Numbered from the stretch's first letter, positions 44,009-53,840 are shown. The stretch: DNA of 53,840 nucleotides from Verrucomicrobiales bacterium (GCA_029213065.1 JARGPH010000009.1:107620-161459), one strand, 5' to 3'. Notes: generated from the letters alone by a model not told the origin. Translations and numbers: made by a program.

Positions 44009-45590
44009 CTTACAGGGAGGGGTAATTGCGTGGGTGCTCTTAACGGTATCCTCGTGCTCAATCGTGCCTGCGAAGTTGATTCGAGTCGATGCTTTGGGAT
44101 TCGGAGGACATTCCGTTGCGAAGCAGTCATTGCACCGTCTCTTTGAAGAGGCGCTCGCAACGCCGAATGAGGGCGCTTCCGCTGACTCGCTTGGTCATGC
44201 GGTTGAGCGCTGGCGAATCCTGAATGGGGATGCTTTGTCAGGTGTGGTCGAGCCGTCATCGGATTCCTCAACGAAGGAGACCTTTCAGGTTCGTTTCCGG
44301 ACTGACGGTGCGTTCCGGTTTTCGCCCGCGTATTTTGACGAGCTCAACCCCGCCTCTGCTTACAAGATCAAAAAAATTGATCGCTATACCCGCGAGGGCG
44401 TCGGAAGTCCGATGCGGGCAGTCCGTGAGAATCGGGGCCTCGATCAATTTGAGCTTTGCTATCCCCCCGAGGGCATCACAAGGGAGGTGACCGCAGTGAT
44501 CCATCCGGGGAAATCGAGAGGCGGGACGCGTTCTCTGGAAATCGAATTGTTGTGCACCCTCGAACGCGAGACGGTGACCGTCGGCGGGCGCACCCGGCCG
44601 CTTGCTGCTGATTATTCGGTGGCTCTTGCGGCTCTTCTCTCCGAGTCCGGAGATCTCAGTCGGCTCGAAGTGGTTGATCTTTTTACCCCGACTCCGAAGC
44701 GTACGCCCAAGCTTTATCTGATGGAGCGATATGACCCTGACAAAGAGCCATTGATTATGATTCACGGGCTCCTTGATTCTACTCTTGCCTGGGCTGATTT
44801 AACCAATGCGCTTCGGGCGGATGAGAAGATTCGCCGGCGTTACCAGATTTGGCACTTTCTCTATAACACTTCGGCTCCGGCCCTTTATTCCGGCCGAATT
44901 CTCCGCACTCAATATAGGGAGGTCCGTGAGAGTTTTGATCCAAGTGGGGGAGATCGTGCCTCGCGGCGAACGACCTTGCTCACGCACAGCATGGGCGGGC
45001 TGGTGGCACGAGGGCTCATCACGGATCCGGGTAATGCGTTTTGGGAAGCTGCATTTACGCAACCGCTCGATTCGCTCAAAATGAGTAGCGAGGACCGGGC
45101 AGGTTTGAAGGACGCGTTTTACTGGAAGCCTGAACCGAGTGTGAAGCGGGTGATCTTCATCTCGGTTCCTCATCGCGGGAGCAACTACGCGGACAATCTC
45201 ATAGGGCAGATCGGCGGGGCTTTCGTGAAGCCTCCGAGCGCTTTTAAGGAATTTTACGAACGTATTTCCTCCTCTAATCCGGGCGCTTTTACTGAGGCGT
45301 ATGCGGAGTTGGGTTCCGGCAAAATGACGAGTGTCAGTGCGCTTTCCCCGCGTCAGCCGACTCTTCAGATTCTGGCAGACTTGCCGCTCGGATATCCGGT
45401 CGCGCTCCACAGTATCATCGGAGATCGGGGGAGAGGCGGGGATCTGGAAAAAAGCTCTGACGGGATTGTTCCCTATTGGAGCAGCCATCTCGACGAAGCT
45501 GTTTCGGAGGAAATCGTTCCGACGAATCACCGGGCTCTGGACGACATCGAGACGATTGAGGAGGTCACGCGGATTCTTTATCTGCCCTAG
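43950..45590 (+). CDS. Alpha/beta hydrolase (lipase-like) lipoprotein
   Basis: 546 residues from ATG 43950; a TTG at 43998 gives a cleaner lipoprotein signal (MRRILQGGVIAW..., then LLTVSSC). The cysteine of SSC is the probable lipidation site. The hydrolase domain is in the C-terminal half: the IMIHGLLDS oxyanion loop, nucleophile S347 in THSMGGLVAR, and late Asp/His candidates in SSDGIVPYWSSH and PTNHRAL. The N-terminal ~250 residues are unrecognised. An outer-membrane lipase or esterase is likely; the substrate is unknown. Confidence 0.78.
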   Translation: MRRGALLFRKEVQSEVLRRILQGGVIAWVLLTVSSCSIVPAKLIRVDALGFGGHSVAKQSLHRLFEEALATPNEGASADSLGHAVERWRILNGDALSGVVEPSSDSSTKETFQVRFRTDGAFRFSPAYFDELNPASAYKIKKIDRYTREGVGSPMRAVRENRGLDQFELCYPPEGITREVTAVIHPGKSRGGTRSLEIELLCTLERETVTVGGRTRPLAADYSVALAALLSESGDLSRLEVVDLFTPTPKRTPKLYLMERYDPDKEPLIMIHGLLDSTLAWADLTNALRADEKIRRRYQIWHFLYNTSAPALYSGRILRTQYREVRESFDPSGGDRASRRTTLLTHSMGGLVARGLITDPGNAFWEAAFTQPLDSLKMSSEDRAGLKDAFYWKPEPSVKRVIFISVPHRGSNYADNLIGQIGGAFVKPPSAFKEFYERISSSNPGAFTEAYAELGSGKMTSVSALSPRQPTLQILADLPLGYPVALHSIIGDRGRGGDLEKSSDGIVPYWSSHLDEAVSEEIVPTNHRALDDIETIEEVTRILYLP

Positions 45591-45657
45591 AGAGCTCATT
45601 CCGCTTCATGGCGCATTGCAGGGCTGGCGTTGTTTTGATGAGGCGGCAGGTTTGGGG

Positions 45658-47157
45658 ATGAAAATCCGAACAGGTCATTTTGCAGGTGTATTGGTTGCCA
45701 TGGCCGGATCGGTCCTTCTGGCGAATGAGCGGCCCAATGTGCTCATGATCGCTGTCGATGACCTTCGTCCCATGTTGGGGTGTTACGGGGATTCCCGGGC
45801 GATCACCCCGAATATCGATGCGCTTGCTGAGGAGGGGATGTTGTTTGAACGGGCATTTTGTCAGTATTCAAAATGCGGGCCTTCGCGGCTTTCTCTGATG
45901 ACGGGATTGAAACCAAAGACGGTTGGTGTGTTCGGCCATGGGATCCGCTCTCTCGAGAGGTTCCGGTCCGGCGATGCCAACGGGATTACGATGGCGGAGT
46001 GGCTCAAGAATCACGGGTATGAAACCCGGAGTTTTGGCAAAGTGGATCACGATGGCTGGAGCCAACTGCGGGACTGGAGTGAACCTCCTTCTCCGGGACG
46101 CGATGGGGAAATGCTTGAAGTTGTGAATGAGGCGGATCTTTCTGCGCCCACTGCGATTGCTGAGCGATGGGACTGTCCTGTCATGCAAAGCCCGGATGTT
46201 CCCGATGATCATCTCTTCGCGGGCCGGATGACCAACGAGGTGATCAGGGAGCTGGAGAGAAGAGAGGATGAGCGGCCTTTTTTCTACGCGGTTGGGTTTC
46301 GTCGACCGCACCTGCCGTTTGTCGCTCCGAAGCGATACTTCGACCTGCACGAGCCCGATGGATCGTGGCTGCCGCGAAATCCTGAACCACCGGCAGGTGT
46401 CCCTCCTGTGTCCTGGTTCAGTTCAGACGGCTACGTTGGCGGAGCGAAGAAAATCGGTATCACAATTCCGGTGCGTCCCAATCGTCAGCAGGCGGTTTTG
46501 CTCAACGGTTTTGAGATGCGAAGCTATGAAGGGGTTCGAAATCTGGGTCTCCTCGAAAAGGCGGATCAACTGAAATTGCAGCAAGCCTATGCGGCCTGCG
46601 TTTCCTATGTGGATGCACAGATTGGACGTTTGCTGGAGTCGTTGAATTTGTCCGGGAAGCGGGAGAATACGATTGTTCTCCTGTGGTCTGATCACGGATG
46701 GCACCTCGGCGAGCTCAGTGTCTGGGGGAAAATGACCAACTACGAAACGGGGACTCATGTGCCGCTGATTATTGATGCGCCGGGCAAGGCGCCGGGACGC
46801 ACGGCTTCATTGGCGGGGCTTATTGATCTTTACCCTACCTTGTGTGATTTGACCGGTGTGGAGAAGCCCCCGCATCTGGAGGGAGTCAGTCTCGTGCCGG
46901 TCCTCGAAGATTCTGATGCGGCGGTTCGGGAGACGGTTCAGAGCTACTATGTTCGATACAACGGAAAGTTCACGGGCGACTCGGTGAGGACAGATCGATA
47001 CCGGTACCAACTCTGGAAGAACCGTGAGGGTGGAGTGGAAAGCGAGGAGCTGTATGATCTTACCGCTGATCCACTCGAGCAGAGAAACCTCGTGAAGCGC
47101 GATCCTGACAGGGCAGAGGAATTTCGTGGACTGGTGGAGTCGGAGTCCGGCGATTGA
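45658..47157 (+). CDS. Exported sulfatase, iduronate-2-sulfatase-like
   Basis: 499 residues from the ATG at 45658; the frame is open much further upstream but that part overlaps the hydrolase gene in another frame. A signal peptide spans about 1-22. Metal ligands D34/D35 (AVDDLRPM) and the formylglycine motif C73-G-P-S-R77, followed by LSLMTG, are intact. LWSDHGWHLGE later supplies the second metal site. The sequence resembles iduronate-2-sulfatases. Its stop codon abuts the convergent pbpC stop with no bases between them. Confidence 0.9.
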   Translation: MKIRTGHFAGVLVAMAGSVLLANERPNVLMIAVDDLRPMLGCYGDSRAITPNIDALAEEGMLFERAFCQYSKCGPSRLSLMTGLKPKTVGVFGHGIRSLERFRSGDANGITMAEWLKNHGYETRSFGKVDHDGWSQLRDWSEPPSPGRDGEMLEVVNEADLSAPTAIAERWDCPVMQSPDVPDDHLFAGRMTNEVIRELERREDERPFFYAVGFRRPHLPFVAPKRYFDLHEPDGSWLPRNPEPPAGVPPVSWFSSDGYVGGAKKIGITIPVRPNRQQAVLLNGFEMRSYEGVRNLGLLEKADQLKLQQAYAACVSYVDAQIGRLLESLNLSGKRENTIVLLWSDHGWHLGELSVWGKMTNYETGTHVPLIIDAPGKAPGRTASLAGLIDLYPTLCDLTGVEKPPHLEGVSLVPVLEDSDAAVRETVQSYYVRYNGKFTGDSVRTDRYRYQLWKNREGGVESEELYDLTADPLEQRNLVKRDPDRAEEFRGLVESESGD

Positions 47158-49467
47158 CTAGAGAGCCCGGATTTCGAACCGGGTTTTTGCCTCCGCGTTG
47201 GTTTTGTTATCGCGGGCTGTGATTTCGTGTTCGCCCGGGGCGAGAATCGCCCAGAATTTTCCGTTCTCGTTTCGGATTGTCAGGGTGGTGCTGCTCCACT
47301 CGATTTCAGAAGTATCGGATGAAGATACTTCGAGGGGGAATCGATTTCCATTTCCCGGTAAATCAGGATCGAGCAGCGCGACAGTGCCTTCCAGCGGGCT
47401 CACGATTCTCAAGGTGGCGGGGAGAGGGGGATTCGCTTCCGATGCTTTAGCGATAGCGGAGAACTGCTTCACGGGAGCGCTCGCATTGACCCACCAGGAA
47501 TGGTAGGTCGAGGGGAGAATCGTAAGACCGGTATCGGAGTAATCCGAGGCGGTCGCGTCGTGGGGAAAATTCCCATTGATGAACCATTCGGCTCTGGTTC
47601 GGGAAGCGGGAAGATCGATCGCTTTGGTCACTGCTTTTCCGCTGATTCGGTCCACCGTTTTGCGTTCGACGCCACCGGGCACTTCATACCAAATCGCTTT
47701 CCGCTTGCGATACAATTCCGCCATGACCTTGTGATAAATCGGTGCTGCGCCGATCGCTCCGGAAACCTTATCCAGTGGCTGGTTGTCGAAACGACCAACC
47801 CAGACGCCAACCGTGTATTCGGGGGTGAAGCCTACCGTCCAGTTGTCGCGAAAATCGGTCGAAGTCCCCGTTTTTGCCGCGGTGCGAAAGGGGAGCTTGA
47901 GCGACGAATTGAGGCCGAAGGCTTTCGCCCGGGCCTGATTGTCGGAGAGTATGTCCGCGATCAGCCAGCAGGCATTGTGATCGAATATACCGGTGGCCGG
48001 GACCGGTGGCTCTTCGGCGAGGAGACGGTAGGGGCGATGTTCACCGAGTCGGGCGATGGTTGCGTATCCATTGGTCAGCTCAAGAAGTCGAACTTCGGCA
48101 TTTCCCAGCGTGAGCCCCAGCCCGTATTTGTCAGCGTCACTTTCGAGGCTGGAAAAGTTCAGTCCCTCTTTGAGTCGGGTATGGAGCGCTTCGGGACCGC
48201 CTACCTCGTTGAGTAATTTAACGGCGGGCACATTCAGAGAATTCGCGAGCGCCTCGCGGATCGAAACCGGTCCGGTGAACTGACGGTCGAAATTCACAGG
48301 CTGATAGGACCCCGTGGATGTGATGTATTCAATCGGTGTGTCAGCGAGAATGGAGGCGGCGGTGTATCCGTTCTCAAAGCCAAGGAGGTAGGTGAACGGT
48401 TTGAGGGTCGAGCCCGCTGATCGGGGGCTCCAGCTTCCGTTGATCTGGCCTGAGCGTGAACCAAAGAAGGAGCGTGATCCGGTCAGGGATTTGATCGCTC
48501 CGGTTTCATTTTGGATGACAACGACGGCTCCCTGAAGGTCATCGCGGGTCCCTGTTTTCTCGACGAGCCTTGAGAGTTCGGAGGTTAGGGTTTGCTCGAC
48601 AAAATTCTGAAGCTGGAAGTTCAATGTCGTTCTTATTGCTTTCTCGTCACAGGTGGTGATCTCAGGGTGTTGACTGGTGATGAGGTCCGTGAAGTGGGGG
48701 GCGTTGAATTCGGCGACGCTCCCCCGCTGAAGTTGGATGGTTTCATGGCAGGCCAAATCGTGGTCCGGCTCCGAAAGGAAGTCCTCTTCAGCCATTCGCA
48801 TCAAAATCCACTTACTGCGTTTCTCTGCTCCTACGAGATTTCGAAAAGGATTCAAACGTGACGGTTTGTTAGGTAAGCCCGCAAGCAGCGCCGCCTCTGC
48901 GGCCGAGAGATCGGAAAGGGGTTTGTTGAAGTAGCCTCTCGCGGCCGCGCGCGCTCCGGTGAACTGGTTTCCGTAGGGAAGCCGATTCAGGTAGGCCGTC
49001 ATGATCTCCTCCTTGGAGGAAAACATTTCCAGCTTCCTCGCTGTCATCGTTTCGATGAGTTTGGTCCGGAAGGTTCGTCTTCTCGGCGGTGAGTAAATCT
49101 TGATTGTCTGTTGGGAGATCGTGGAAGCGCCCGAGGTGAAGCGCCCGTGAGTGAGGGCGTCGCGAATGGAGCGAAGCACCCCGGGAAGATCAATTCCGTT
49201 GTGTTGATAGAATCGACTGTCTTCGGCCGCGAGGGTCGCTTCGATGAGGACCGCGGGGAACTCCTCAAAAGTTGCGGGTGCTTCGGCGCGGAGGTCACCG
49301 TCGAGCATGCGCCGAATGACGGTTCCCTCCTCATCCAGGAAAACGATGCCCTCGGGTGCGCTCGTCCCCAGATTCTCAGGAAGAGGAAAGAACAGCGGGA
49401 CGATGTAGAGAACGATGCCCCCGAGGAGCAGGGAGAATCCGAAGAATTTCAGAATCTTCGATTTCAT
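47158..49467 (-). CDS. pbpC: Penicillin-binding protein 1C (bifunctional transglycosylase/transpeptidase)
   Basis: 769 residues. An N-terminal membrane anchor (FGFSLLLGGIVLYIVPLFF) is followed by the GT51 transglycosylase domain with catalytic E82 in AAEDSRFYQHNGID. The transpeptidase domain has S353-T-L-K356 (the SxxK active serine) and KTGTS further on. The C-terminal ~90 residues match the BiPBP_C domain. It polymerises and crosslinks peptidoglycan in the periplasm. It overlaps the alpha-2-macroglobulin gene by four bases, the same partnership as yfhM-pbpC in E. coli. Confidence 0.93.
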   Translation of the reverse strand: MKSKILKFFGFSLLLGGIVLYIVPLFFPLPENLGTSAPEGIVFLDEEGTVIRRMLDGDLRAEAPATFEEFPAVLIEATLAAEDSRFYQHNGIDLPGVLRSIRDALTHGRFTSGASTISQQTIKIYSPPRRRTFRTKLIETMTARKLEMFSSKEEIMTAYLNRLPYGNQFTGARAAARGYFNKPLSDLSAAEAALLAGLPNKPSRLNPFRNLVGAEKRSKWILMRMAEEDFLSEPDHDLACHETIQLQRGSVAEFNAPHFTDLITSQHPEITTCDEKAIRTTLNFQLQNFVEQTLTSELSRLVEKTGTRDDLQGAVVVIQNETGAIKSLTGSRSFFGSRSGQINGSWSPRSAGSTLKPFTYLLGFENGYTAASILADTPIEYITSTGSYQPVNFDRQFTGPVSIREALANSLNVPAVKLLNEVGGPEALHTRLKEGLNFSSLESDADKYGLGLTLGNAEVRLLELTNGYATIARLGEHRPYRLLAEEPPVPATGIFDHNACWLIADILSDNQARAKAFGLNSSLKLPFRTAAKTGTSTDFRDNWTVGFTPEYTVGVWVGRFDNQPLDKVSGAIGAAPIYHKVMAELYRKRKAIWYEVPGGVERKTVDRISGKAVTKAIDLPASRTRAEWFINGNFPHDATASDYSDTGLTILPSTYHSWWVNASAPVKQFSAIAKASEANPPLPATLRIVSPLEGTVALLDPDLPGNGNRFPLEVSSSDTSEIEWSSTTLTIRNENGKFWAILAPGEHEITARDNKTNAEAKTRFEIRAL

Positions 49468-52400
49468 CTCGCCGCGACCGCTCCACCGTTATCGTTCCGG
49501 GCTCTTGCTGAAATGCTCTCCGTTCCGCTGAGCCCATAACGCTGCGGTTCATACATGGCTTCGATTTTTGCCGGAGGCGCGGTAACATCGCCGGGCGCGT
49601 TAACACGGGCGAGATACTGCAACGTGTAGTCCCCGGCCCGGTAGACACTGTCCGCGAAAAAGAGAACGCGATCTTTCCGGATCTCACGGTAGTTGGTGTA
49701 AAGCGTTCGCGCTTTCCGGTCCGTATTCACCTTCTTCGTTTCCTGTGTTTTGAATTCCGGATTCACCGCTTCGAAAATGGCAGGGAGGGGATCGTCGATC
49801 GCGATGTAGCTTTCCCGCTCGTTGGGAATGTTCACATCGAGGGAAATGAGAATGAGGTCGCCCACCTGAATATTTTCAGCCGGGGCGATGGAACCGTCGT
49901 TGAGTACTTTTTCATAGCGGCGGCTGATCGCAAATCCCTGATTCTCCGGTTTGATCGGCATGATCGCCGGTCTCGATGAGACGATCAGATTGGCGTGGAC
50001 AGGACTGGAGTGGCTCGCTTTGATGGTGAGTTTTGAAGGATCCTGATTCGCCGAAAAGGGAATCGAGATGGTCTTCCCGGCAGGTTTGTCAGGGAGTTGA
50101 ACCTGAAAGGTCTCTTCTCCCATTGTCACCGATATATCATTGGCCCCGAGTTGGTCGCTTGTGGCTTCGCCATATTCAGCAAGGGCGATAAGAGGCCACG
50201 CATTGGAGTAGGTGCTGCCCCAGCCGTTTCGAGGGCCCTTCAGTTTCATCAACTCGGAGACCAGTTTCCCGGATTCCTCCGAGTTCGCATTGAGTTTCGT
50301 TTGAGCGAGCAGCTGTGTCGCGACGATGTAGGGCCGCTTATACCAGGAGACTTCCGCTACCGGAACATTGGGATCCGGATTGAGAAGAACCGCGATTCGT
50401 TCGGGTGCCTGCGTTTCGCTTTCTATCATTGCGAGAGCGAGAAGGGCGCGTGCCTCAGCGGAAAGCTCACTCTGTTTCTGGAAGAGCACTTCGTGATAGG
50501 ACGGCTCTGATTTCCCGGCGAGAGCGAGGGTGTAGCAGGCGAGGCAGCGTTGTGAGAGTTCGTAGGTGTTTTTGATCTCGCCGGCTTTTCGGAGTTGGGC
50601 TGAGAGGTAGTTCCATAGTGCCTCGGCCTGCTCCTCAGGAACCGGTATTTCATGACGTTGTGCAATCGCGATGGCGACGCCGGCGTAGGCGCTGCCCCAG
50701 AGGACTGAGTTGCTAGAGCCGGGCCAGTAACCGAGCCCGCCGTCACCGGTTTGCATCGAGAAAAGCCGGGCGATCCCGGTTTCAATCGTCGCGGCGACTT
50801 CAGCTTCGGTCTTTTCCAAATCGGGAAGAACAGGGCGAAGTTGCTGAGTGCTGAGCCATGGGATCAGGGATGAAGTGGTTTGTTCTACACAACCATAGGG
50901 ATAGTTGAGAAGGTAGCTGAGGGCATCACCTGCTTCTACGAGTCTGGAATTCGAAAGCGTGAGCGCCACCTCCCCCGTTCCTTCGAGGAGGCGAGGAGCG
51001 AACTCGCTGAGAGCGTCCGTGTTTTCTCCGCCATCGCGAAGGCTGAGGGAGTGCGATTCGCGAAGAGTGGGAAGGGGGTAGCCTACCTGAATCTTCGATT
51101 CGGTTGCGTCACGGAGCTGTGTCTCGGTGAGTGATGCGACTTTCCAGGTCCATTTGGCTTCCCCGACTTCGGTGAGTGCCACGGGAAGGGCAAAGGATTC
51201 CGTCTCGCCCGGCTCGATGAATGCGGAGAGGGTTCGCGAGGTTTCGGTTGGAATCGCTGCGTTGGTTGGAGCGGGAGTGCCTATCTTCGTCAGAAAGACG
51301 GCGTGTTCGTCGAGCTCAACGGTGAGCGAGATTTCCTGGCGCTTCTCAGTGTTGTTGTGGACGATCGCGGCGACGTCGATCTGATCGGTTACGTTGGTAA
51401 ACCGCGGAAGCGCGGGCTCGATCATGAGGGGCTTGTTGATTACGAGGGGGGCTTCCGCGTGTCCGAAGCGGTTCTCTTGAGCGACAATCGCCATGACCCG
51501 GAAAGTGGTGAGATTGTCGGGAGCGACAAATTCCGTCGTGACCTTTCCGTCCTCATCGGTTTTCAGGGCCGCTTCCCAGAAGGCGAGTGCTTTAAAGTCT
51601 TTTCTGAGTCGGTCAGGATTGGTTCCATCGCCCATGCCTCCGCCGCCGATAACGTAACCTTTGTTATCGAAATACTGTTCTTGAGGGTTCTCGGCAAGGA
51701 GGTCGCTCAGGCTCTGTCCGGTCCAGACCGCGAGTGGGAACTCTTCGAAAAAGACCCCGGCGGGATCCGGCGTCTCATGATTGGTGAGGCTGAGGACGCC
51801 TTCGTCTACCGCGAAAAAGGTCACTTCCGCATCCGGGACAGGGGTGCCGTCGTGTGAGGTGATCGTCGTGGAAACTTCGACCGTCTCGCCGGGTTGATAG
51901 GATTTTGCTTCACCGGTATCGATCGTCGTCGCGAGGTGTGACGCAGGGTCGTCGACGTTGATCTGGCAATAGCCGAGCCGGTAGTCGGCTGACCGGTGAA
52001 TGTGGGGGCTCTTGTCGGACCCCCGGATGATCATGAGCGATGCAAATATATTGGGAGCGCAATCCGCATCGACGGGGACTTCGAGAACGGTTTCGTAGTC
52101 TGTGATGGCGATGGACTCAGTGGTGCGAACGCCGCCACGCTCGGTCGTGAAAAGCGCCTGTCCGAAAACGGGAGAGCGTGCGAGTAGTTTGGCGGTCTCC
52201 CCGGCTTTATAAGTGGTTTTGTCAGGAATAAGATCGATGCGGATAACGTCGTGCCATGACCACGAAGGTTCTTCAGCCCCGATCACAGTGAAGCGTGAGC
52301 GCGTCAGCACAGGGCGGCCCTGTGCGTCCCGGCCCGAGAGGGTCATGAGATAGTCGCCTGCTTTTTCGAACTGGATCTGCTTTGGATTGGCGGCGGTGAG

Positions 52401-53840
52401 GCCGGTTTTTGCTTCAATCTGAGTGGTGAAGAGAAAGTCCTCTTCCGAGATGGTCTCGAGGCGGCGCTCATTTCGGAAAGTGGGGCGCCCGTTGGCACCG
52501 ATCACTTTTACGGTGTACCAGAGTTCCCGTTCGACGAGGATTTTGGCAGCGACAGGCTCGGTGTATGCTTCACCGTCTGTGGTGACAGCGGCGATGGAGA
52601 AAGTGGCGGTGTCGCCGGCGCGGTGGACCCCGTCAGGTTTCCGGAGCCCGAGGTAAAAGTCGGAACTGTGAACCGTGAAGGCTTTTGAATTGGAGATCGT
52701 TTGTTGATTCGCATCCGTGACCTCAGCGGTGATAGAGACCTTGCGCGGGGCCGGCTTGGGCCCCTGATCGGGAAGGGTGAATTCGATCGTTCCCTCCCCT
52801 TTGGAAGTGAGCTGCCCGGTCCCGTCGGCTGAAAAATTATCGCTATCCTGAGTGTCGTCCCCGAACTGAAATTCGTCGAAGCCTTTGGGGCGGGGGAAGT
52901 CATCGTAGGAATAGAGATTCCACGCGAATGACGCTTTGGAGAGTGATTTGCCCATGTAGTAGCGGGCATTCAGCGGGATGCTGATTTCTTTGCCGGAGAG
53001 ATAGGATGACTCGCCTTTGAGCGATACCTCGAAGGTGTTGACGCGGTAGTCTTCAACTTGAAAGGAACCGTGTGTGATGAGCCTCCAGTCGGGGTGCTCT
53101 CCTTCTTTGAGCTTGTTGAAATCGATTTCGATGGAGTGCCATCCCATTCCCGCTGCGGGGAGTTTGAAGGCGTCATCGAAGCTGCCTAATTCGGAGAAGC
53201 TGATTTCCCGGTCCACGATCTTACGATGACGGGAATTGAAGATGCGCAGTTGCGCGGTTCCGGCGGCGGCCCCGAGGAGGCTGTCTTCATCGACGAATCG
53301 CGATATGGCTTTGAGCTTCACTTCGTCGCCGGGGCGATAGATATTGCGATCGGTGAAGAGGAGGGTGCGACGTTCGCCTGTCACGAGGTCGTCGTAGCGT
53401 TGCGGGATGGAAAAACTCCAGAGTCCGGTTGAGCTGAGATCGCCGTGGAATCGAATGACGTGACGGTCATTTCCAAGGCGGGCGTCGAGGTAGAGAGTGC
53501 CTTCAATATCACTGTAAACTTCGGGTGGAATCGTGGCGGTGCCGTCGACTCCGGTTTTTGTTCGATGCAGTGACTGTGCCGTTTCGGTGGCGACCTCGAC
53601 TTCGAGCCCGGAGAGCGTTTCCCCTGACTTTAAGGAAAAGGCGTAGAGTGAGGTTCCTTTTCCTGATTGCTTCCAGGCGAGGCCGATGTCGGTGAGTTGA
53701 ATGAGACTCTGGGCACCGACAGCGAGATCGTCGCGAGTGGCGGATTTTCCTTCGGAGCAGAGGTAGAAGGCTCCCGTGGTGGCACCGTCGGCGAGCTCGT
53801 TCCAGTCGAGCGTGATGGATTCGGATTTGTCGACTCCCAC
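49464..53840 (-). CDS. Bacterial alpha-2-macroglobulin, 5' end outside window
   Basis: 1458 residues visible; the frame is open to the right edge, so the N-terminus, signal peptide and first domains are missing. MG-type beta domains are followed by a bait-like region. The thioester motif YPYGCVEQ is intact (CVEQ codons at 50880-50891), so the protein should trap proteases covalently. The thioester-domain alpha/alpha toroid follows (GDGGLGYWPGSSN and similar). Known bacterial homologues protect the periplasm during cell-wall damage and are paired with PBP1C. Downstream pbpC overlaps by four bases. Confidence 0.93.
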   Translation of the reverse strand: MGVDKSESITLDWNELADGATTGAFYLCSEGKSATRDDLAVGAQSLIQLTDIGLAWKQSGKGTSLYAFSLKSGETLSGLEVEVATETAQSLHRTKTGVDGTATIPPEVYSDIEGTLYLDARLGNDRHVIRFHGDLSSTGLWSFSIPQRYDDLVTGERRTLLFTDRNIYRPGDEVKLKAISRFVDEDSLLGAAAGTAQLRIFNSRHRKIVDREISFSELGSFDDAFKLPAAGMGWHSIEIDFNKLKEGEHPDWRLITHGSFQVEDYRVNTFEVSLKGESSYLSGKEISIPLNARYYMGKSLSKASFAWNLYSYDDFPRPKGFDEFQFGDDTQDSDNFSADGTGQLTSKGEGTIEFTLPDQGPKPAPRKVSITAEVTDANQQTISNSKAFTVHSSDFYLGLRKPDGVHRAGDTATFSIAAVTTDGEAYTEPVAAKILVERELWYTVKVIGANGRPTFRNERRLETISEEDFLFTTQIEAKTGLTAANPKQIQFEKAGDYLMTLSGRDAQGRPVLTRSRFTVIGAEEPSWSWHDVIRIDLIPDKTTYKAGETAKLLARSPVFGQALFTTERGGVRTTESIAITDYETVLEVPVDADCAPNIFASLMIIRGSDKSPHIHRSADYRLGYCQINVDDPASHLATTIDTGEAKSYQPGETVEVSTTITSHDGTPVPDAEVTFFAVDEGVLSLTNHETPDPAGVFFEEFPLAVWTGQSLSDLLAENPQEQYFDNKGYVIGGGGMGDGTNPDRLRKDFKALAFWEAALKTDEDGKVTTEFVAPDNLTTFRVMAIVAQENRFGHAEAPLVINKPLMIEPALPRFTNVTDQIDVAAIVHNNTEKRQEISLTVELDEHAVFLTKIGTPAPTNAAIPTETSRTLSAFIEPGETESFALPVALTEVGEAKWTWKVASLTETQLRDATESKIQVGYPLPTLRESHSLSLRDGGENTDALSEFAPRLLEGTGEVALTLSNSRLVEAGDALSYLLNYPYGCVEQTTSSLIPWLSTQQLRPVLPDLEKTEAEVAATIETGIARLFSMQTGDGGLGYWPGSSNSVLWGSAYAGVAIAIAQRHEIPVPEEQAEALWNYLSAQLRKAGEIKNTYELSQRCLACYTLALAGKSEPSYHEVLFQKQSELSAEARALLALAMIESETQAPERIAVLLNPDPNVPVAEVSWYKRPYIVATQLLAQTKLNANSEESGKLVSELMKLKGPRNGWGSTYSNAWPLIALAEYGEATSDQLGANDISVTMGEETFQVQLPDKPAGKTISIPFSANQDPSKLTIKASHSSPVHANLIVSSRPAIMPIKPENQGFAISRRYEKVLNDGSIAPAENIQVGDLILISLDVNIPNERESYIAIDDPLPAIFEAVNPEFKTQETKKVNTDRKARTLYTNYREIRKDRVLFFADSVYRAGDYTLQYLARVNAPGDVTAPPAKIEAMYEPQRYGLSGTESISARARNDNGGAVAAR

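Noticed and set aside
44799-45599. 266-codon minus-strand frame inside the lipase-like gene
   Set aside because: It is antisense to the hydrolase core containing the HSMGG nucleophile and has no domain or start context.
45331-45657. N-terminal extension of the second sulfatase into the preceding hydrolase gene
   Set aside because: The extension overlaps the hydrolase in another frame, is arginine-rich and not sulfatase-like. The ATG at 45658 gives a proper signal peptide.

Overview
The window is GC-moderate, gene-dense bacterial chromosome. The gene complement points to a Verrucomicrobiota or related PVC bacterium. The main signs are an ECF-like sigma factor of the PVC type next to a kinase-type zinc finger, a C-terminal remnant of a PVC-type haem protein, ThuA-domain and PQQ-repeat exported proteins, two formylglycine sulfatases, and a gap-pgk-tpi cluster. 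This placement is inferred from gene families; the window contains no rRNA or other marker gene. I saw no tRNA, rRNA, CRISPR array, insertion sequence or prophage.

Positions 1-7.5 kb (minus strand) hold a tightly overlapping operon running off the left edge. In transcription order it encodes a chorismatase, a radical SAM protein with extra cysteines, a synthetase-only asparagine-synthase-like protein, a full glutamine-dependent asparagine synthase, a GT1 glycosyltransferase, a GT2 glycosyltransferase, and an ASKHA-fold ATPase whose motifs appear in permuted order. Together these look like an uncharacterised pathway to an amidated, glycosylated, chorismate-derived aromatic. It is the best candidate here for an undescribed system. 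A divergent ECF-like sigma factor and a stub of a protein-kinase gene follow (7.7-9.0 kb).

Positions 9-17 kb hold unrelated housekeeping and accessory genes: a PhnA-family protein, a NERD-UvrD helicase, a haem-protein gene remnant, threonine aldolase, malic enzyme, a split YeeE/YedE sulfur transporter, a voltage-sensor potassium channel, an ABM-fold protein and a membrane-anchored hydrolase.

Positions 17.1-32.5 kb hold a complete nitrate assimilation locus. A nine-gene minus-strand operon encodes a cytoplasmic NrtA/NasS-like sensor, an NrtA binding protein, an NrtB permease, two ATPases, a CysJ-like diflavin reductase, a NirA nitrite reductase, a fused DmsB-DmsC membrane electron module and an assimilatory nitrate reductase. 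A divergent LysR regulator and a porin flank it. The predicted electron flow is unusual: quinol to nitrate reductase through the fusion protein, and NADPH to nitrite reductase through the diflavin protein.

Positions 32.6-38.6 kb hold a ThuA lipoprotein-murI-sulfatase operon, a large unrecognised protein with a possible glycosidase-like barrel, and an orphan P-loop protein. Positions 39-42.4 kb carry gap, pgk and tpiA, with hairpins after each. Positions 42.6-53.8 kb carry a PQQ-repeat protein, a lipase-like lipoprotein, a second sulfatase, and the pbpC/alpha-2-macroglobulin pair; the macroglobulin gene runs off the right edge.

Translation starts are often uncertain because Shine-Dalgarno sequences are weak at many genes; alternatives are given where they matter.
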